Shown here in pieces: positions 33,689 to 42,535 of a stretch of DNA of 64,000 nt (its first letter is position 1; each line of letters opens with the position of its first letter). The position numbers were made by a program, and so were the translations under genes. The notes under the pieces are model-generated. The model ran no database searches. It was not told the origin of the DNA and worked only from the letters and a program-made list of their open reading frames with translations. Source of the DNA: Spirochaeta isovalerica (GTDB lineage: Bacteria > Spirochaetota > Spirochaetia > DSM-2461). The stretch covers positions 1-64,000 of the forward strand of contig NZ_JACHGJ010000012.1 in assembly GCF_014207565.1 (NCBI RefSeq), read 5' to 3'.

Positions 33689-35902
33689 TCACAGGCCTCT
33701 TTCTTCCCTGTTCTTGACAAGGAAAGTGGCGACCTGCGTACCGTTGGATCCTCTTCCGAATCCCTGGTCCACACCGTTTTCTCTGGCAATATCAGGCGTG
33801 ACCTGTGTTCCGCCGGCGCAGAGGATCAGTTTTTCCCGAACACCTTTTTCCACGGCGTAGTCGTGAATCTTCTTCATATTCTTATAGTGTACATCATCGT
33901 GGGAGATAATGGTGGAAGCCAGGATACCGTCGGCATTGAGCTCGATGGCCGCATCGACCAGTTTTTCGATGGGGCAGGACGTACCGAGGTAGTGAACCTC
34001 AATTCCGAATTTTTCGATACCGCCGTGCTTGATGTCGATTACTTCCCGAAGCCCGACGGAGTGCTCATCCTGGCCGACCGTCGCCGCAACGATTTTCATC
34101 GGTTTCGCCTTAACGGCAGCGCAGAGCTCTTCGAAAGTCATAACTTCCGGAGCGGGAGGAACAACCAGCTTATCCAGATCGATTGTGTGCTGGAATTTTC
34201 CTTTGATCTCGACTCTGGTACCCTCGGCAGCCTGAAGAACTTCCGTATGGATGACTTCAACCTCTTCGAGACCCATTTTCTTGCCGACTTCAATGGCCGC
34301 ATAATAGGCTGTCCGCTCATCGGTGGGAAGGAACATGGTGGTCTGCACGACGCCGTCGCCGAGCCATTCCATTTCAGGCTTCACGATATTTTTTTCGCGG
34401 AAGTCTTTCGTCTCCTCCATTCTGGTGTAGACGTTATCCACCTCATCGAGTTCATCGATAAATACAATTTTTTCGGGCTTCTCGAAAGTTCCGCCGCCGA
34501 TGAGCGATGAAGGATCTTTTTCAGCTTCCGGGCCGTACTGGGCCAGGTTGTTGTATCCGAAATGAGCCGTTACGGGAGCCATGTAGTCATCGGCTCTGTC
34601 ATAGACAGTTCCCACTCCGATACCGCCGTCGATATGGCGGACAATGGCATCATCATTTCGCTCCGGGTAGTAGCCGGAGTCGACAAAGAACCCCTGCTCC
34701 ACCGCATTGAAATAACCGCCCGCTTCGAGCATCTCTTCCAGATAGAGTACGGCGCGCTCTTTCAACTCGCGGACCTTATCGGCCAGTTCGCCTTTATCCC
34801 GTTTGATCTCGAGCATTTCGGTCAGGCCGTCCATACCGGCGAAGGCCTGATTGGCCGTATCGGTACCTTCGATATTATAGATATGCCAGGGAACGTTTCT
34901 TCCTTCGTCGGGGGTAATGGTCGACTGGATTTCCGCTCTGGTCATTTTGGAGATGAGCAGGTTGAGCGTATGGGTGACCGTCGCTTCCCTAGTCGATGAT
35001 CCCATGTACTTGGTGTTCTGCTGGGCTCTCATCTTGTATTCGGAGAAAACCTCTCTCAGCGCCACGGCGTAGGGCAGGTCCAGACGCATACAGGGCGCGG
35101 GAGGAGCTGTGGGAGGAACGGTGGAGAGACAGATATCCTCTTTTTTCATTCCCACTTTCACGGAGAACATGGAGTTCAGTCCGTGCTGTACCATCAGCTC
35201 GGGCATAACCTTCCAGGCATCGCGTGCCGTCGCGTTGGCGTTGTGGGCTCCGTCGATCTGAGCGATCCCCGCCCAGGCCATAACCTTCTTGGCCACTGCC
35301 GCGTCGACAAAGGAGCGGACCATGTTGATATTTCTGTAGAGAACGTTGTACTGGGGGTCCTGATGGGCTCCGTTCACACCTTCTTCGGCAAAGAGAACGG
35401 CGATTTCGGGACCGGCAACTCCGGAAACATAAGAGTGGTAGTTGATCGGTCTTCCCACTTCATCTTCGATCAGGTCGAGCGCCTTTCTCTGGGCTCTCAG
35501 CTGTTTTCTCGATATGGGGACGCCGCCGATTCCCTGGGGCGTTCCTTCGATCAGGCCGTCCATATGGCTCTGACCGGCGGTTCGGATAACCATGAGGTGA
35601 TCAGCGCCATGCCAGGCCGCCATTCTCATTCTTCTGATATCGTCTTCAAAGCGGCCGGAAGCGATTTCCGTTGTGATAGTGCTTGTGGGCTGAGGAGCGA
35701 TATTATTGAAGTAATGCCCTCCCGGAAGGGCTTCGTACTGTTCCAGGTTTTCCGATGTATCGTAAAACTCGAATTTTCCGATCTGTCTCTTCTCACCCTG
35801 GCCCTTTCTCCAGACCCAGTTACGGCGTCGGGGACGGTAGTTTTCCAGATCCTTCAGGATTTCCGGAACATTTATCTTTTCGTTTTTCTTCAGCTTATCC
35901 AT
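33689..35902 (-). CDS. oraE: D-ornithine 4,5-aminomutase, large subunit
   Basis: PLP- and adenosylcobalamin-dependent subunit that turns D-ornithine into (2R,4S)-2,4-diaminopentanoate with OraS. The 737-residue length is right. The B12 motif D-x-H-x-x-G is visible as DEHSVGLRE at about 612-620 in the C-terminal Rossmann domain, followed by IEVHYLGTSCPIEKLVDAA and ILASTIISHDD. The long N-terminal TIM-barrel part has FSVKVGMK, PPTAPPAPCMRLDLPYA and NIEGTDTANQAFAG. Its start touches the oraS stop. Order and spacing match the clostridial ornithine clusters. Confidence 0.96.
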   Translation of the reverse strand: MDKLKKNEKINVPEILKDLENYRPRRRNWVWRKGQGEKRQIGKFEFYDTSENLEQYEALPGGHYFNNIAPQPTSTITTEIASGRFEDDIRRMRMAAWHGADHLMVIRTAGQSHMDGLIEGTPQGIGGVPISRKQLRAQRKALDLIEDEVGRPINYHSYVSGVAGPEIAVLFAEEGVNGAHQDPQYNVLYRNINMVRSFVDAAVAKKVMAWAGIAQIDGAHNANATARDAWKVMPELMVQHGLNSMFSVKVGMKKEDICLSTVPPTAPPAPCMRLDLPYAVALREVFSEYKMRAQQNTKYMGSSTREATVTHTLNLLISKMTRAEIQSTITPDEGRNVPWHIYNIEGTDTANQAFAGMDGLTEMLEIKRDKGELADKVRELKERAVLYLEEMLEAGGYFNAVEQGFFVDSGYYPERNDDAIVRHIDGGIGVGTVYDRADDYMAPVTAHFGYNNLAQYGPEAEKDPSSLIGGGTFEKPEKIVFIDELDEVDNVYTRMEETKDFREKNIVKPEMEWLGDGVVQTTMFLPTDERTAYYAAIEVGKKMGLEEVEVIHTEVLQAAEGTRVEIKGKFQHTIDLDKLVVPPAPEVMTFEELCAAVKAKPMKIVAATVGQDEHSVGLREVIDIKHGGIEKFGIEVHYLGTSCPIEKLVDAAIELNADGILASTIISHDDVHYKNMKKIHDYAVEKGVREKLILCAGGTQVTPDIARENGVDQGFGRGSNGTQVATFLVKNREERGL

Positions 35903-36267
35903 TATTTCGCTCCTCCCTGAAAGAGGGAAGAGGTTTCCTCCCAGAGTTCGTTTTCCGCCAGCTTCAGTCCCGCCTCGCGGATTTCCATCCCTTTGGATTG
36001 GGCCAGCTTATAAACAAGGTGTCCCGCTCCGTGCTGGATGAGGTTCTTATCAATCGCTTTTTCGACGATTGCCTTACTCTCGATGCTGGAAAATCCCATT
36101 CTCAGAAGCACCGATCTCTCGATCGAAGGCGATGTATGTTTAGACGCCATATCTACGATGGGGTCCATAAGCTGACTGCAAAGCTCCCAGAATCTCTCTT
36201 CGAGCTGTTTTTCCGTCAGATCTTTCAGATGTTTTCTTCTCTGTTCAAAGTCATCTTGCCGTTCCAC
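35902..36267 (-). CDS. oraS: D-ornithine 4,5-aminomutase, small subunit
   Basis: 121 residues, the same size as characterised OraS. The helical text (LKDLTEKQLEERFWELCSQLMDPIVDMA, SIERSVLLRMGFSSIE) fits the small subunit that caps the OraE barrel. It overlaps ortB by 17 bp at the start and touches oraE at the stop. Confidence 0.93.
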   Translation of the reverse strand: MERQDDFEQRRKHLKDLTEKQLEERFWELCSQLMDPIVDMASKHTSPSIERSVLLRMGFSSIESKAIVEKAIDKNLIQHGAGHLVYKLAQSKGMEIREAGLKLAENELWEETSSLFQGGAK

Positions 36268-37690
36268 TGTTTTCCCTTCCTTGCATATGGTGAAGCATTT
36301 TCTTCACCGCGTATTTATTCAACTTGATTTCGTCTGCCAAGAATTGAAGATCTTCTTCGCCGACATCTTCGGGATTACCGACTTTAGCCAGGCAATTCCT
36401 TATATAAGAGTATTTAATTTTTTCCAGATCCAGATCGACGGCCCTGATCATCGAAGGATGCCCGGGAAGAATAATTGATTCTCCGGGAACTTCCTCTTCG
36501 GGGTTGCCGAAGCGGATCTCTATACCGTTTTCCCTGGCAAAGGAGAGCTGGGGCTGAATATGCTTGCCCGCTCCCGTATATTCTGTTTCCTGAACGACGA
36601 CGACCTGGTCCTCATCCATTTCACGGGCAATGGAGAACGCCGCGGCCAGAGAAGTATTCCCCGCCGGACCTCTTTCGAGTCCCTCGATCTGAGCCAGAAC
36701 CTCGGTCATGTAAAAAACCTCTCCCTGACGGACTGTCACATAACGATCCATATAGCGTAAGGGCCTCCCGGCCGAACGGGGAACATCGGACCGGTCGGGG
36801 TTGGTCGCAAAGGGGATTCCGAATCCCGTATGGCCTGTCGTGAAGGATTTCCTGTTGAACTGGCCGTCACTGGCCATATGAAGCCCCGACAGATCCACAC
36901 TGGCGCCGATTATCCTGACGTTGTCAGCCCCGGCTTTAAGCAGCCCCCGCGCCGTACCGGTCAGATTCCCGCCACCGGCGTTTGTTACGACGACAGCATC
37001 GGGATCGCGGCCGATCTTCTCCCTCATCTGCTCCGCCAGCTCGTAACCGAGAGTTTCCACTCCGGCAATACCGAAAGGCGTGTAGAGAGAGGCATTGAAA
37101 TATCCCGTTTCCTCCAGAAGCTGAAGGAAGGTGTAAAAAAGCTCCGGACCTACCGAAAGCTGAACGACTTCCGCTCCGTAAGCCTCGCATTTTCTCGCTT
37201 TTTCTACGATTTCAGGCTGGCCCTTCCATCGGGAATCATAACATTCCTGAACAATGATGCACTTAAGCCCCTGCATGGCCGCCTGGCTGGCCACGGCCGC
37301 GCCGTAATTTCCGCTGGTCGCGGCGATAACACCTTTATAACCGAGCTTTTTCGCATGATAAACGCTGACCGCCGCCCGTCTGGCTTTAAAACTGCCCGAG
37401 GGATTGGCCGCTTCGTCTTTCAAAAAGATCCTGGCCCCTTTTCCCGGCTCCGCTGTTTTCCGGCAGAGAGCCGTCAGGTTTTTCAGTTCATATACGGGAG
37501 TATTTCCCACCCCTGTGGATAGCTGTATATCCCGGATCTGATCGAGAGAATAGCCGACCTTCTCCATCATGGCTTCGTAGTCGAAGGCGATGGACCCCGA
37601 CTCGAAACGGCTGTAATCGATCTGAACCGCGTCCTTCATGATCTCGCCCTTCCGGGACATCACTTCATTGTAATCCGATGCGCTCATCAC
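36251..37690 (-). CDS. ortB: 2-amino-4-oxopentanoate thiolase, PLP subunit
   Basis: Cleaves 2-amino-4-oxopentanoate with CoA to acetyl-CoA and alanine, together with OrtA. 479 residues of the fold-type II PLP (threonine synthase-like) family. PLP Lys is in NPSGSFKARRAAV (about residue 102), SGNYGAAVASQAA binds phosphate and the glycine loop NAGGGNLTG is at about 240. It overlaps ortA by 4 bp and oraS by 17 bp, so it is translationally coupled on both sides. Confidence 0.94.
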   Translation of the reverse strand: MMSASDYNEVMSRKGEIMKDAVQIDYSRFESGSIAFDYEAMMEKVGYSLDQIRDIQLSTGVGNTPVYELKNLTALCRKTAEPGKGARIFLKDEAANPSGSFKARRAAVSVYHAKKLGYKGVIAATSGNYGAAVASQAAMQGLKCIIVQECYDSRWKGQPEIVEKARKCEAYGAEVVQLSVGPELFYTFLQLLEETGYFNASLYTPFGIAGVETLGYELAEQMREKIGRDPDAVVVTNAGGGNLTGTARGLLKAGADNVRIIGASVDLSGLHMASDGQFNRKSFTTGHTGFGIPFATNPDRSDVPRSAGRPLRYMDRYVTVRQGEVFYMTEVLAQIEGLERGPAGNTSLAAAFSIAREMDEDQVVVVQETEYTGAGKHIQPQLSFARENGIEIRFGNPEEEVPGESIILPGHPSMIRAVDLDLEKIKYSYIRNCLAKVGNPEDVGEEDLQFLADEIKLNKYAVKKMLHHMQGRENSGTAR

Positions 37691-37989
37691 TCAGCCCCCT
37701 CAAGTATGGATTTCACCTGCCTGCCGATATGGAGGATCTCCGGCACGCAGCTGCCCCACCCGTGATCGAACTGGGGATTGATCTCGATCATCTTTCCCGA
37801 CAGCTTCCTGCCGATAATGGTCTCCACCTCGACCTCATCGCCGATCGTGGCGAAATCGTTGAGGAGAAAACCCTTGTCCCACATCTCCAGCGGAACTTCT
37901 TTCGTATCGTCGGGAACCTGAGGCGCCCTTTCATCGGCGGTCAGAATGACTTTATGAATCCTGACCCAGTCACCTTTTTTCGCATTCAT
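37687..37989 (-). CDS. ortA: 2-amino-4-oxopentanoate thiolase, small subunit
   Basis: 100 residues, consistent with OrtA. Text such as GDWVRIHKVILTADERAPQV and GDEVEVETIIGRKLSGKM suggests a small beta-rich partner domain. Identification relies mainly on size and on its place between ord and ortB with 3- and 4-bp junctions, as in the clostridial clusters. Confidence 0.92.
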   Translation of the reverse strand: MNAKKGDWVRIHKVILTADERAPQVPDDTKEVPLEMWDKGFLLNDFATIGDEVEVETIIGRKLSGKMIEINPQFDHGWGSCVPEILHIGRQVKSILEGAE

Positions 37990-37992
37990 ATA

Positions 37993-39042
37993 TTACCTCT
38001 CGATAAGGTTCCGCATATCGCCCATGATAGCCCGGGGAACGGGTAAGTCTATCATCGTCTTCAGTCCCGCTCTCGCATTGATAACATGGGGAATCATATT
38101 GACGCACATGGCGATGGTTCCGATCCCGCCGGGAACTTCGGGTTTAATAGCCATATGGATATCGGGGGTCCCTTTGATCCGGATATAATCTCCCGTATCG
38201 GTACCTTCGAGCTGAGGTTCAACCTGCTGGGGGTGGATCATACGGATCTTTTCCTGTCCGTCTACGTATCCGAATCCCTTCATGGCGCATCCGGCGATGT
38301 TTCCGGGCTGAACTTCAACATATTTCGTTTTTCTGTAAACATTGGAAACAATGGGTTCCATGGACTGCTTCACCGGCTCGCTCAATTTCCATCCGATGGC
38401 ATCGGCGATCATATTGACCGACTCGTTGAACCCCACATGACCGGCCAGCGTCCCGTTTTTCACGCCGTTGGCGAATTCTTTCTGAGTGATACCGACACCC
38501 TGCTCTTCCATAACCGCAGGGCCGAAGGGAGACAGGCTGTTCACTCTCTCAGCTTCGATTTCATCCACATCGATACAGGCGCCTGTCAGAGTAACAACCA
38601 GGAGGTCCATAATCAGTCCGGGATTGATTCCCGTTCCAAGAACTGTAACGCCGTTGGCTCTTGCTATTTCATTGAGCTGCTGTGCCAGTTCGGGCTCCTG
38701 CGCCTGGGGGTAGGACATCTCTTCAGCCGTGGAAATGACATTCAGTTTATTCTCCAGGAGGAATTTGATTTTATCGAAAGCTTTGGCTGTAAAGGAATCG
38801 GTCGCGAGCAGGGCGATATCGACGCAGCCTTCTGAAACGAGAGCCTTGATGTCGCCGTTTATTATCACGTCCGATCTGTTTCCTTTATCGACACCGAGCA
38901 CATCATACATGCTTTTTCCCACGCGGTCGGGGTGCATATCGCAGACACCCGTAATCTCAACGCCTTTCTTTTTCAGAAGCATTTCCGCCATGCCGCTTCC
39001 CATGGCTCCGAAGCCCCACAATAATACTTTAATGTTTTCCAT
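37993..39042 (-). CDS. ord: 2,4-diaminopentanoate dehydrogenase
   Basis: NAD(P)-dependent oxidative deamination of 2,4-diaminopentanoate to 2-amino-4-oxopentanoate. 349 residues: Rossmann start VLLWGFGAMGSGMAEML, ALLATDSF, GTGINPGLIMDLL and a C-terminal domain as in Ord. The ATG at 39042 was chosen because GGAG lies 8 bp upstream; the in-frame extension to 39111 would run through the operator and promoter. It is the first gene of the seven-gene operon ord-ortA-ortB-oraS-oraE-mutL-like-orr, all within a few bases of each other. Confidence 0.95.
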   Translation of the reverse strand: MENIKVLLWGFGAMGSGMAEMLLKKKGVEITGVCDMHPDRVGKSMYDVLGVDKGNRSDVIINGDIKALVSEGCVDIALLATDSFTAKAFDKIKFLLENKLNVISTAEEMSYPQAQEPELAQQLNEIARANGVTVLGTGINPGLIMDLLVVTLTGACIDVDEIEAERVNSLSPFGPAVMEEQGVGITQKEFANGVKNGTLAGHVGFNESVNMIADAIGWKLSEPVKQSMEPIVSNVYRKTKYVEVQPGNIAGCAMKGFGYVDGQEKIRMIHPQQVEPQLEGTDTGDYIRIKGTPDIHMAIKPEVPGGIGTIAMCVNMIPHVINARAGLKTMIDLPVPRAIMGDMRNLIER

Positions 39043-39074
39043 ATTGATTCTCCATATATTAAGTCCGAATAGTG

Positions 39075-39147
39075 TTACTACTACGATAGTAAACTCAGTA
39101 TAATCGACCATTGTGACCTGTCAAGCGAATAGTGCCGGGACAGGTCA
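39075..39147 (-). promoter_or_regulatory. Ornithine operon promoter with regulon operator
   Basis: On the minus strand: -35 TTGACA (39124-39119), 16-bp spacer, -10 TATACT (39102-39097), then the palindrome TTACTA-CTACGA-TAGTAA (39092-39075) covering the start site. This is the same operator form as at arcA and arcC. A second inverted repeat, TGACCTGTC (39114-39122) with GACAGGTCA (39139-39147), brackets the -35. With a T-run following on the plus strand it could also act as a weak terminator there. Confidence 0.75.
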
Positions 39148-39311
39148 GTTTTTTGCCCTCTTAAAATTTATAAAACCGTATTATAATGAAATTCGGTAAT
39201 TATGATGTTTGTGCCCGTCACTCTTCCAGGTTTCCTATCTCAGAAATTTTCAATACAAATCAGATTGTTAAAATATAACCGCTTCAGTTTTTTGAAGAAT
39301 GGAGGATTTAT

Positions 39312-39752
39312 ATGAACATTGAAACAGCAGATGGGAAAACCAGTGAAAACGTCGGCAGTACTGAACTGAAAGAGATACTGGCCTCTCTCGACAGCCAAGT
39401 TGATTTTGCCATATTGAGTCATGATGAAAATTATCTGCAGTGCGCTTTTTCAACCGAAGGCTATTACATGGAATACCAGGACGGCACCGGTCACTATGAA
39501 TGGACATCGGGACATGCTCCATATGAGAAGATGGAGGAAACATTTATCCATTATCTGGAAAATAACGGAGAGATTCCCGACCTATCACTTTGGAAAAAGG
39601 TATCCGGAAGGGTAAACCATTCAGGACAGAGCGGATTCTCGGGAAGCCTGATAGACCAGCTTAAAGCAGAGGCGAAACAGGGTTTAAAGCGGGCTATAAA
39701 CAGAAAAACTTCCGGACTTGTGAGAAATACCCTGAAGAAACTGATAAAATGA
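39312..39752 (+). CDS. Hypothetical 146-residue protein
   Basis: Not recognised. GGAGG lies at ideal spacing before the ATG. The first 95 residues look like a compact alpha/beta domain with aromatic-rich strands (YLQCAFSTEGYYMEYQDG, HYEWTSGHAPYEKME), reminiscent of small stand-alone domains that act on or protect against other proteins. The last 45 residues are very basic and helical (KAEAKQGLKRAINRKTSG). No signal peptide. It overlaps the next gene, a secreted protein, by 4 bp, so the pair is translated together. Confidence 0.7.
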   Translation: MNIETADGKTSENVGSTELKEILASLDSQVDFAILSHDENYLQCAFSTEGYYMEYQDGTGHYEWTSGHAPYEKMEETFIHYLENNGEIPDLSLWKKVSGRVNHSGQSGFSGSLIDQLKAEAKQGLKRAINRKTSGLVRNTLKKLIK

Positions 39753-40480
39753 TGGCCAGATTTTACATCTTACTGATCTGTCTGTTGGTTTCATCTCCTC
39801 TTTCCGCCCAGTGGATTGACTTTAATGCCGCTCCCCGGACATCTCTCTGGGCTTCTTCCGTTTTTAAAGAAACCCTGGGTGGAAAAGTGGTGTCCTACGG
39901 TCCCGAAGCTCTCTTCGACCGGGACAGCTCCACCCCCTGGGTCGAGGCCGCAGAGGGAGATGGACTGGGAGAAAACGTCATCGTTCTGCTTCAAAGCGCT
40001 GTAACAAATATGAAAATCATTAATGGATTCGCAGCCTCGGAAAGACTTTTCAAACTAAACAACCGGCCTAAAACGCTGAAATTGACTCTTCTCGCCGGCC
40101 TAACCGCGCCGGGACTTGTTTCGGAAACAGACTATGTATTGTATTTCATTAAAGAGTTCCCCATTAACGAACGGATTTCCCTTAAAGATTCCATGGCAGA
40201 ACAGCAGTTCGGATTCCCCATGGATTCCTTGAAACAGATGGATCTCTACCGCGGGGCTATCAATCAATTCCGCGAAGACTTTCCCGACTTCTTCAACATG
40301 ATTTCCCTTGACCTGGATTTTGAAAGCAATAGCGAACTCTCTGATGCGGATTATTCCCTCATCATGGAAATATTCGGATTTTACGCGCTGAAGCTGACGA
40401 TCGCCGATGTTTACAGGGGAGACCTGTACAGCGACACCTGCATTTCCGAACTCGCCGTCGATCTGGAACCATTTTTTTAA
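39749..40480 (+). CDS. Exported protein with NADase-type/discoidin-like glycan-binding domain
   Basis: Signal peptide (about 1-20, cleaved near LSA-QW). The mature part resembles discoidin-like 'NADase-type glycan-binding' domains common in spirochaetes: PEALFDRDSSTPWVEAAEG early, NGFAASERLFKLNNRPKTLKL in the middle and LTIADVYRGDLYSDTCISEL at the end, the classic 'decrease of coordinates, change of rotation, surrounding strands' layout of F5/8-type folds. An insertion of about 70 helical residues sits between the last two blocks. The ATG overlaps the upstream gene. Function is binding, perhaps to cell-surface glycan, with no catalytic motif seen. Confidence 0.72.
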   Translation: MMARFYILLICLLVSSPLSAQWIDFNAAPRTSLWASSVFKETLGGKVVSYGPEALFDRDSSTPWVEAAEGDGLGENVIVLLQSAVTNMKIINGFAASERLFKLNNRPKTLKLTLLAGLTAPGLVSETDYVLYFIKEFPINERISLKDSMAEQQFGFPMDSLKQMDLYRGAINQFREDFPDFFNMISLDLDFESNSELSDADYSLIMEIFGFYALKLTIADVYRGDLYSDTCISELAVDLEPFF

Positions 40481-40488
40481 CATTTCTC

Positions 40489-40547
40489 TTGACCGCCCGA
40501 CAGAAGTGACATAATACTTATCTCAATAATTACTCTTGTAGTAGTAA
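40489..40547 (+). promoter_or_regulatory. arcC promoter with regulon operator
   Basis: -35 TTGACC (40489-40494), 17-bp spacer, -10 TAATAC (40512-40517), then TTACTC-TTGTAG-TAGTAA (40530-40547), the third copy of the TTACTA-N6-TAGTAA operator with one mismatch, at about +6 to +23. An overlapping pairing with 9-bp arms, ATAATTACT and AGTAATTAT, strengthens the symmetry. The -35 begins 9 bp after the stop of the preceding gene. Confidence 0.7.
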
Positions 40548-40579
40548 TTATATATTTTCTCTAAAACAGGAGATACGTA

Positions 40580-41533
40580 ATGGAAGAAAAAAGCATTGTC
40601 GTTGTGGCACTGGGCGGGAACGCCATCATACAAAAAGGGGAAAAAGGCGATATCCATCAGCAGTTCGCCAATACCCGCAGCTCCATGAAAGAAGTATATA
40701 AACTCATAGACAAGGGGTACCGGGTTATCCTGACCCACGGGAACGGACCGCAGGTCGGAAACCTCATGCTCATGGGGGATAAGGCGAGGGATATTCTTCC
40801 CGAGACTCCCCTTGGCGTTGCCGATGCCATGACAGCCGGTTCCATGGGTTACATGCTGGAGCAGAGCCTTCAGAATATCATGATCGACAACGGAAATCTG
40901 AAAAACACCGTAACGATACCATCCCAGATCATGGTCGACCGCCGGGATCCCGCACTGGCCAATCCGACAAAGCCGATCGGCCCTTTCTACACGGAAGAAG
41001 AAGCCAACGCATTGAGAGAGGAAAAAGGCTGGATAATAAAAGAGGATGCGGGCCGCGGATACAGACGTTATGTTCCCTCTCCCTACCCGCTGGATATTGT
41101 TGAAAAAGAAGCGATCAGGACTCTGCTGGACAACGATTACGTCGTTATTACCGGAGGCGGCGGCGGGATTCCCGTTTATATCGATGAGAAGAAACACCTC
41201 GAGGGAATAGACTGCGTTATCGATAAAGACCTGGCCAGCATGAAGATAGCCCTTGCCGTTCAGGCCAAAGACCTGATCATCATTACTGGCGTTCCGGCGG
41301 TTGCCATCAATTTCGGAAAGCCCGACGAAAAAGAGCTGAGCAGAATGACTCTTGCCGAAGCGAAATACTATCACAGCGAAGGACAGTTTCCCGCGGGATC
41401 GATGGGACCGAAGATACTGGCCGCCATTGAGTTCGTACAGGCTAATCCGGAGAACAGAGCCATCATTACTGATGTTCAGAACCTGAAAGATGCGATTGAA
41501 GGTAAAGCCGGCACGATTATAACGGCCTACTGA
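40580..41533 (+). CDS. arcC: Carbamate kinase
   Basis: Transfers phosphate from carbamoyl phosphate to ADP, the ATP-yielding last step of the arginine deiminase pathway. 317 residues with VVALGGNAI at the start, THGNGPQVGNL (about 54), VITGGGGGIPV (about 190), and FPAGSMGPKILAA (about 272). It is separated from arcAB by 35 kb but placed behind the same type of operator, next to the ornithine operon. CAGGAG precedes the ATG. Confidence 0.97.
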   Translation: MEEKSIVVVALGGNAIIQKGEKGDIHQQFANTRSSMKEVYKLIDKGYRVILTHGNGPQVGNLMLMGDKARDILPETPLGVADAMTAGSMGYMLEQSLQNIMIDNGNLKNTVTIPSQIMVDRRDPALANPTKPIGPFYTEEEANALREEKGWIIKEDAGRGYRRYVPSPYPLDIVEKEAIRTLLDNDYVVITGGGGGIPVYIDEKKHLEGIDCVIDKDLASMKIALAVQAKDLIIITGVPAVAINFGKPDEKELSRMTLAEAKYYHSEGQFPAGSMGPKILAAIEFVQANPENRAIITDVQNLKDAIEGKAGTIITAY

Positions 41534-41544
41534 TCGGGATTGAA

Positions 41545-41577
41545 AAAGCGGGATTTCCCAAACGGGGATTCCGCTTT
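41545..41577 (+). terminator. Hairpin after arcC, weak terminator
   Basis: AAAGCGG (41545-41551) pairs with CCGCTTT (41571-41577), extended inward by A-T and G-T pairs and closed by a CAAAC-type loop. Only TTT follows, so termination would be partial and the next two genes could be read through from the arcC promoter. Confidence 0.5.
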
Positions 41578-41590
41578 ACAATTAACGGAT

Positions 41591-42535
41591 ATGATACCCC
41601 TGCCCCGCAAATTCAGGACAAACATTAAGGAAACATTCGGAGAAAAAGGGAGACTCTGGCTGAAAGATCTTCCCGGAAAACTCGATGAAATCTGCCATAT
41701 CTGGAATCTGACAGAATGCAGGCCTGTAAATGATCTGTCCTTCAACTATGTTTGTACAGCCCGATCAGACCGTTTCGGGCCTGTTGTGTTGAAAATCGGT
41801 GTCGAATCAAGCGAACTGGAAAACGAATTCAGATCGCTGCGGTATCTGAAATCCATGCATCTCTGCCGGGGTCTCGCCTTTGACAGTGAAAGGAATGCCA
41901 TGCTTCTGGAGAGAGTTACGCCGGGAGAGAATCTCTTCAGCCTCGATTCTCCGGAAGAGCAGATAAAAGCCGGAGCCTCTCTGTTGAAAGATAATGAAAA
42001 TACTGAAACAATCCCTCAGGGATTTCCTTATTACGGAGACTGGCTTAAACGGTCTTTTCAAAAAACGAGAAACAAGCGCGCCGGCACGACGACTGTGGAT
42101 GCATTTTTTAAAAAAGCGGAAATCTACTGGCTGGAACAGGCTAATCGATTGCCGGAGACATTGAACCATGGCGATTTCCACCATATGAATATTCTCAGAA
42201 ATGAGAACAGAGAGTGGACAGTGATCGATCCACAAGGCGTTATAGGGTATCAAACAGCGGACTGCGGCCGCTTTATTCTGAATCAGCTCGGCAGAACCGA
42301 TAATGAGAATAGAAGCGAACTTCTGACGGAAATGTCCCGGGTTTTCGCCGAAGCCCTGAAAACGACAGAGGAACTTGTGCTTAAAGGAGCCTATATCGAA
42401 CAGATGCTCTCTTGCAGCTGGACTCTCGAAGGATTCATAAGCGAAGAAAAGGAACGGGATATAATTGAAAAGATGGAAGCCGCAGACAGACTTTACAGCA
42501 GCATACTGAATGCGCCTCAAGGAATAGAAGGATGA
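41591..42535 (+). CDS. Aminoglycoside phosphotransferase/choline kinase-fold protein
   Basis: Kinase-like small-molecule phosphotransferase of the APH fold, about 314 residues. The catalytic loop HGDFHHMNIL and the Mg-binding IDPQGVIG are both intact, and an N-lobe with VLKIGVESSELENEF fits. The substrate is unknown; antibiotic resistance cannot be inferred from the fold. I chose ATG 41591, since the longer TTG frame (41540) would translate through the arcC hairpin. It overlaps alr by 4 bp. Confidence 0.8.
   Translation: MIPLPRKFRTNIKETFGEKGRLWLKDLPGKLDEICHIWNLTECRPVNDLSFNYVCTARSDRFGPVVLKIGVESSELENEFRSLRYLKSMHLCRGLAFDSERNAMLLERVTPGENLFSLDSPEEQIKAGASLLKDNENTETIPQGFPYYGDWLKRSFQKTRNKRAGTTTVDAFFKKAEIYWLEQANRLPETLNHGDFHHMNILRNENREWTVIDPQGVIGYQTADCGRFILNQLGRTDNENRSELLTEMSRVFAEALKTTEELVLKGAYIEQMLSCSWTLEGFISEEKERDIIEKMEAADRLYSSILNAPQGIEG

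Noticed and set aside
35183-35920. 245-codon plus-strand frame over oraE/oraS
   Set aside because: Shadow of the conserved OraE N-terminus; no ribosome-binding site.
41591-42535. Aminoglycoside resistance gene
   Set aside because: Only the general APH fold is seen. Many members phosphorylate metabolites, and nothing in the context points to resistance.
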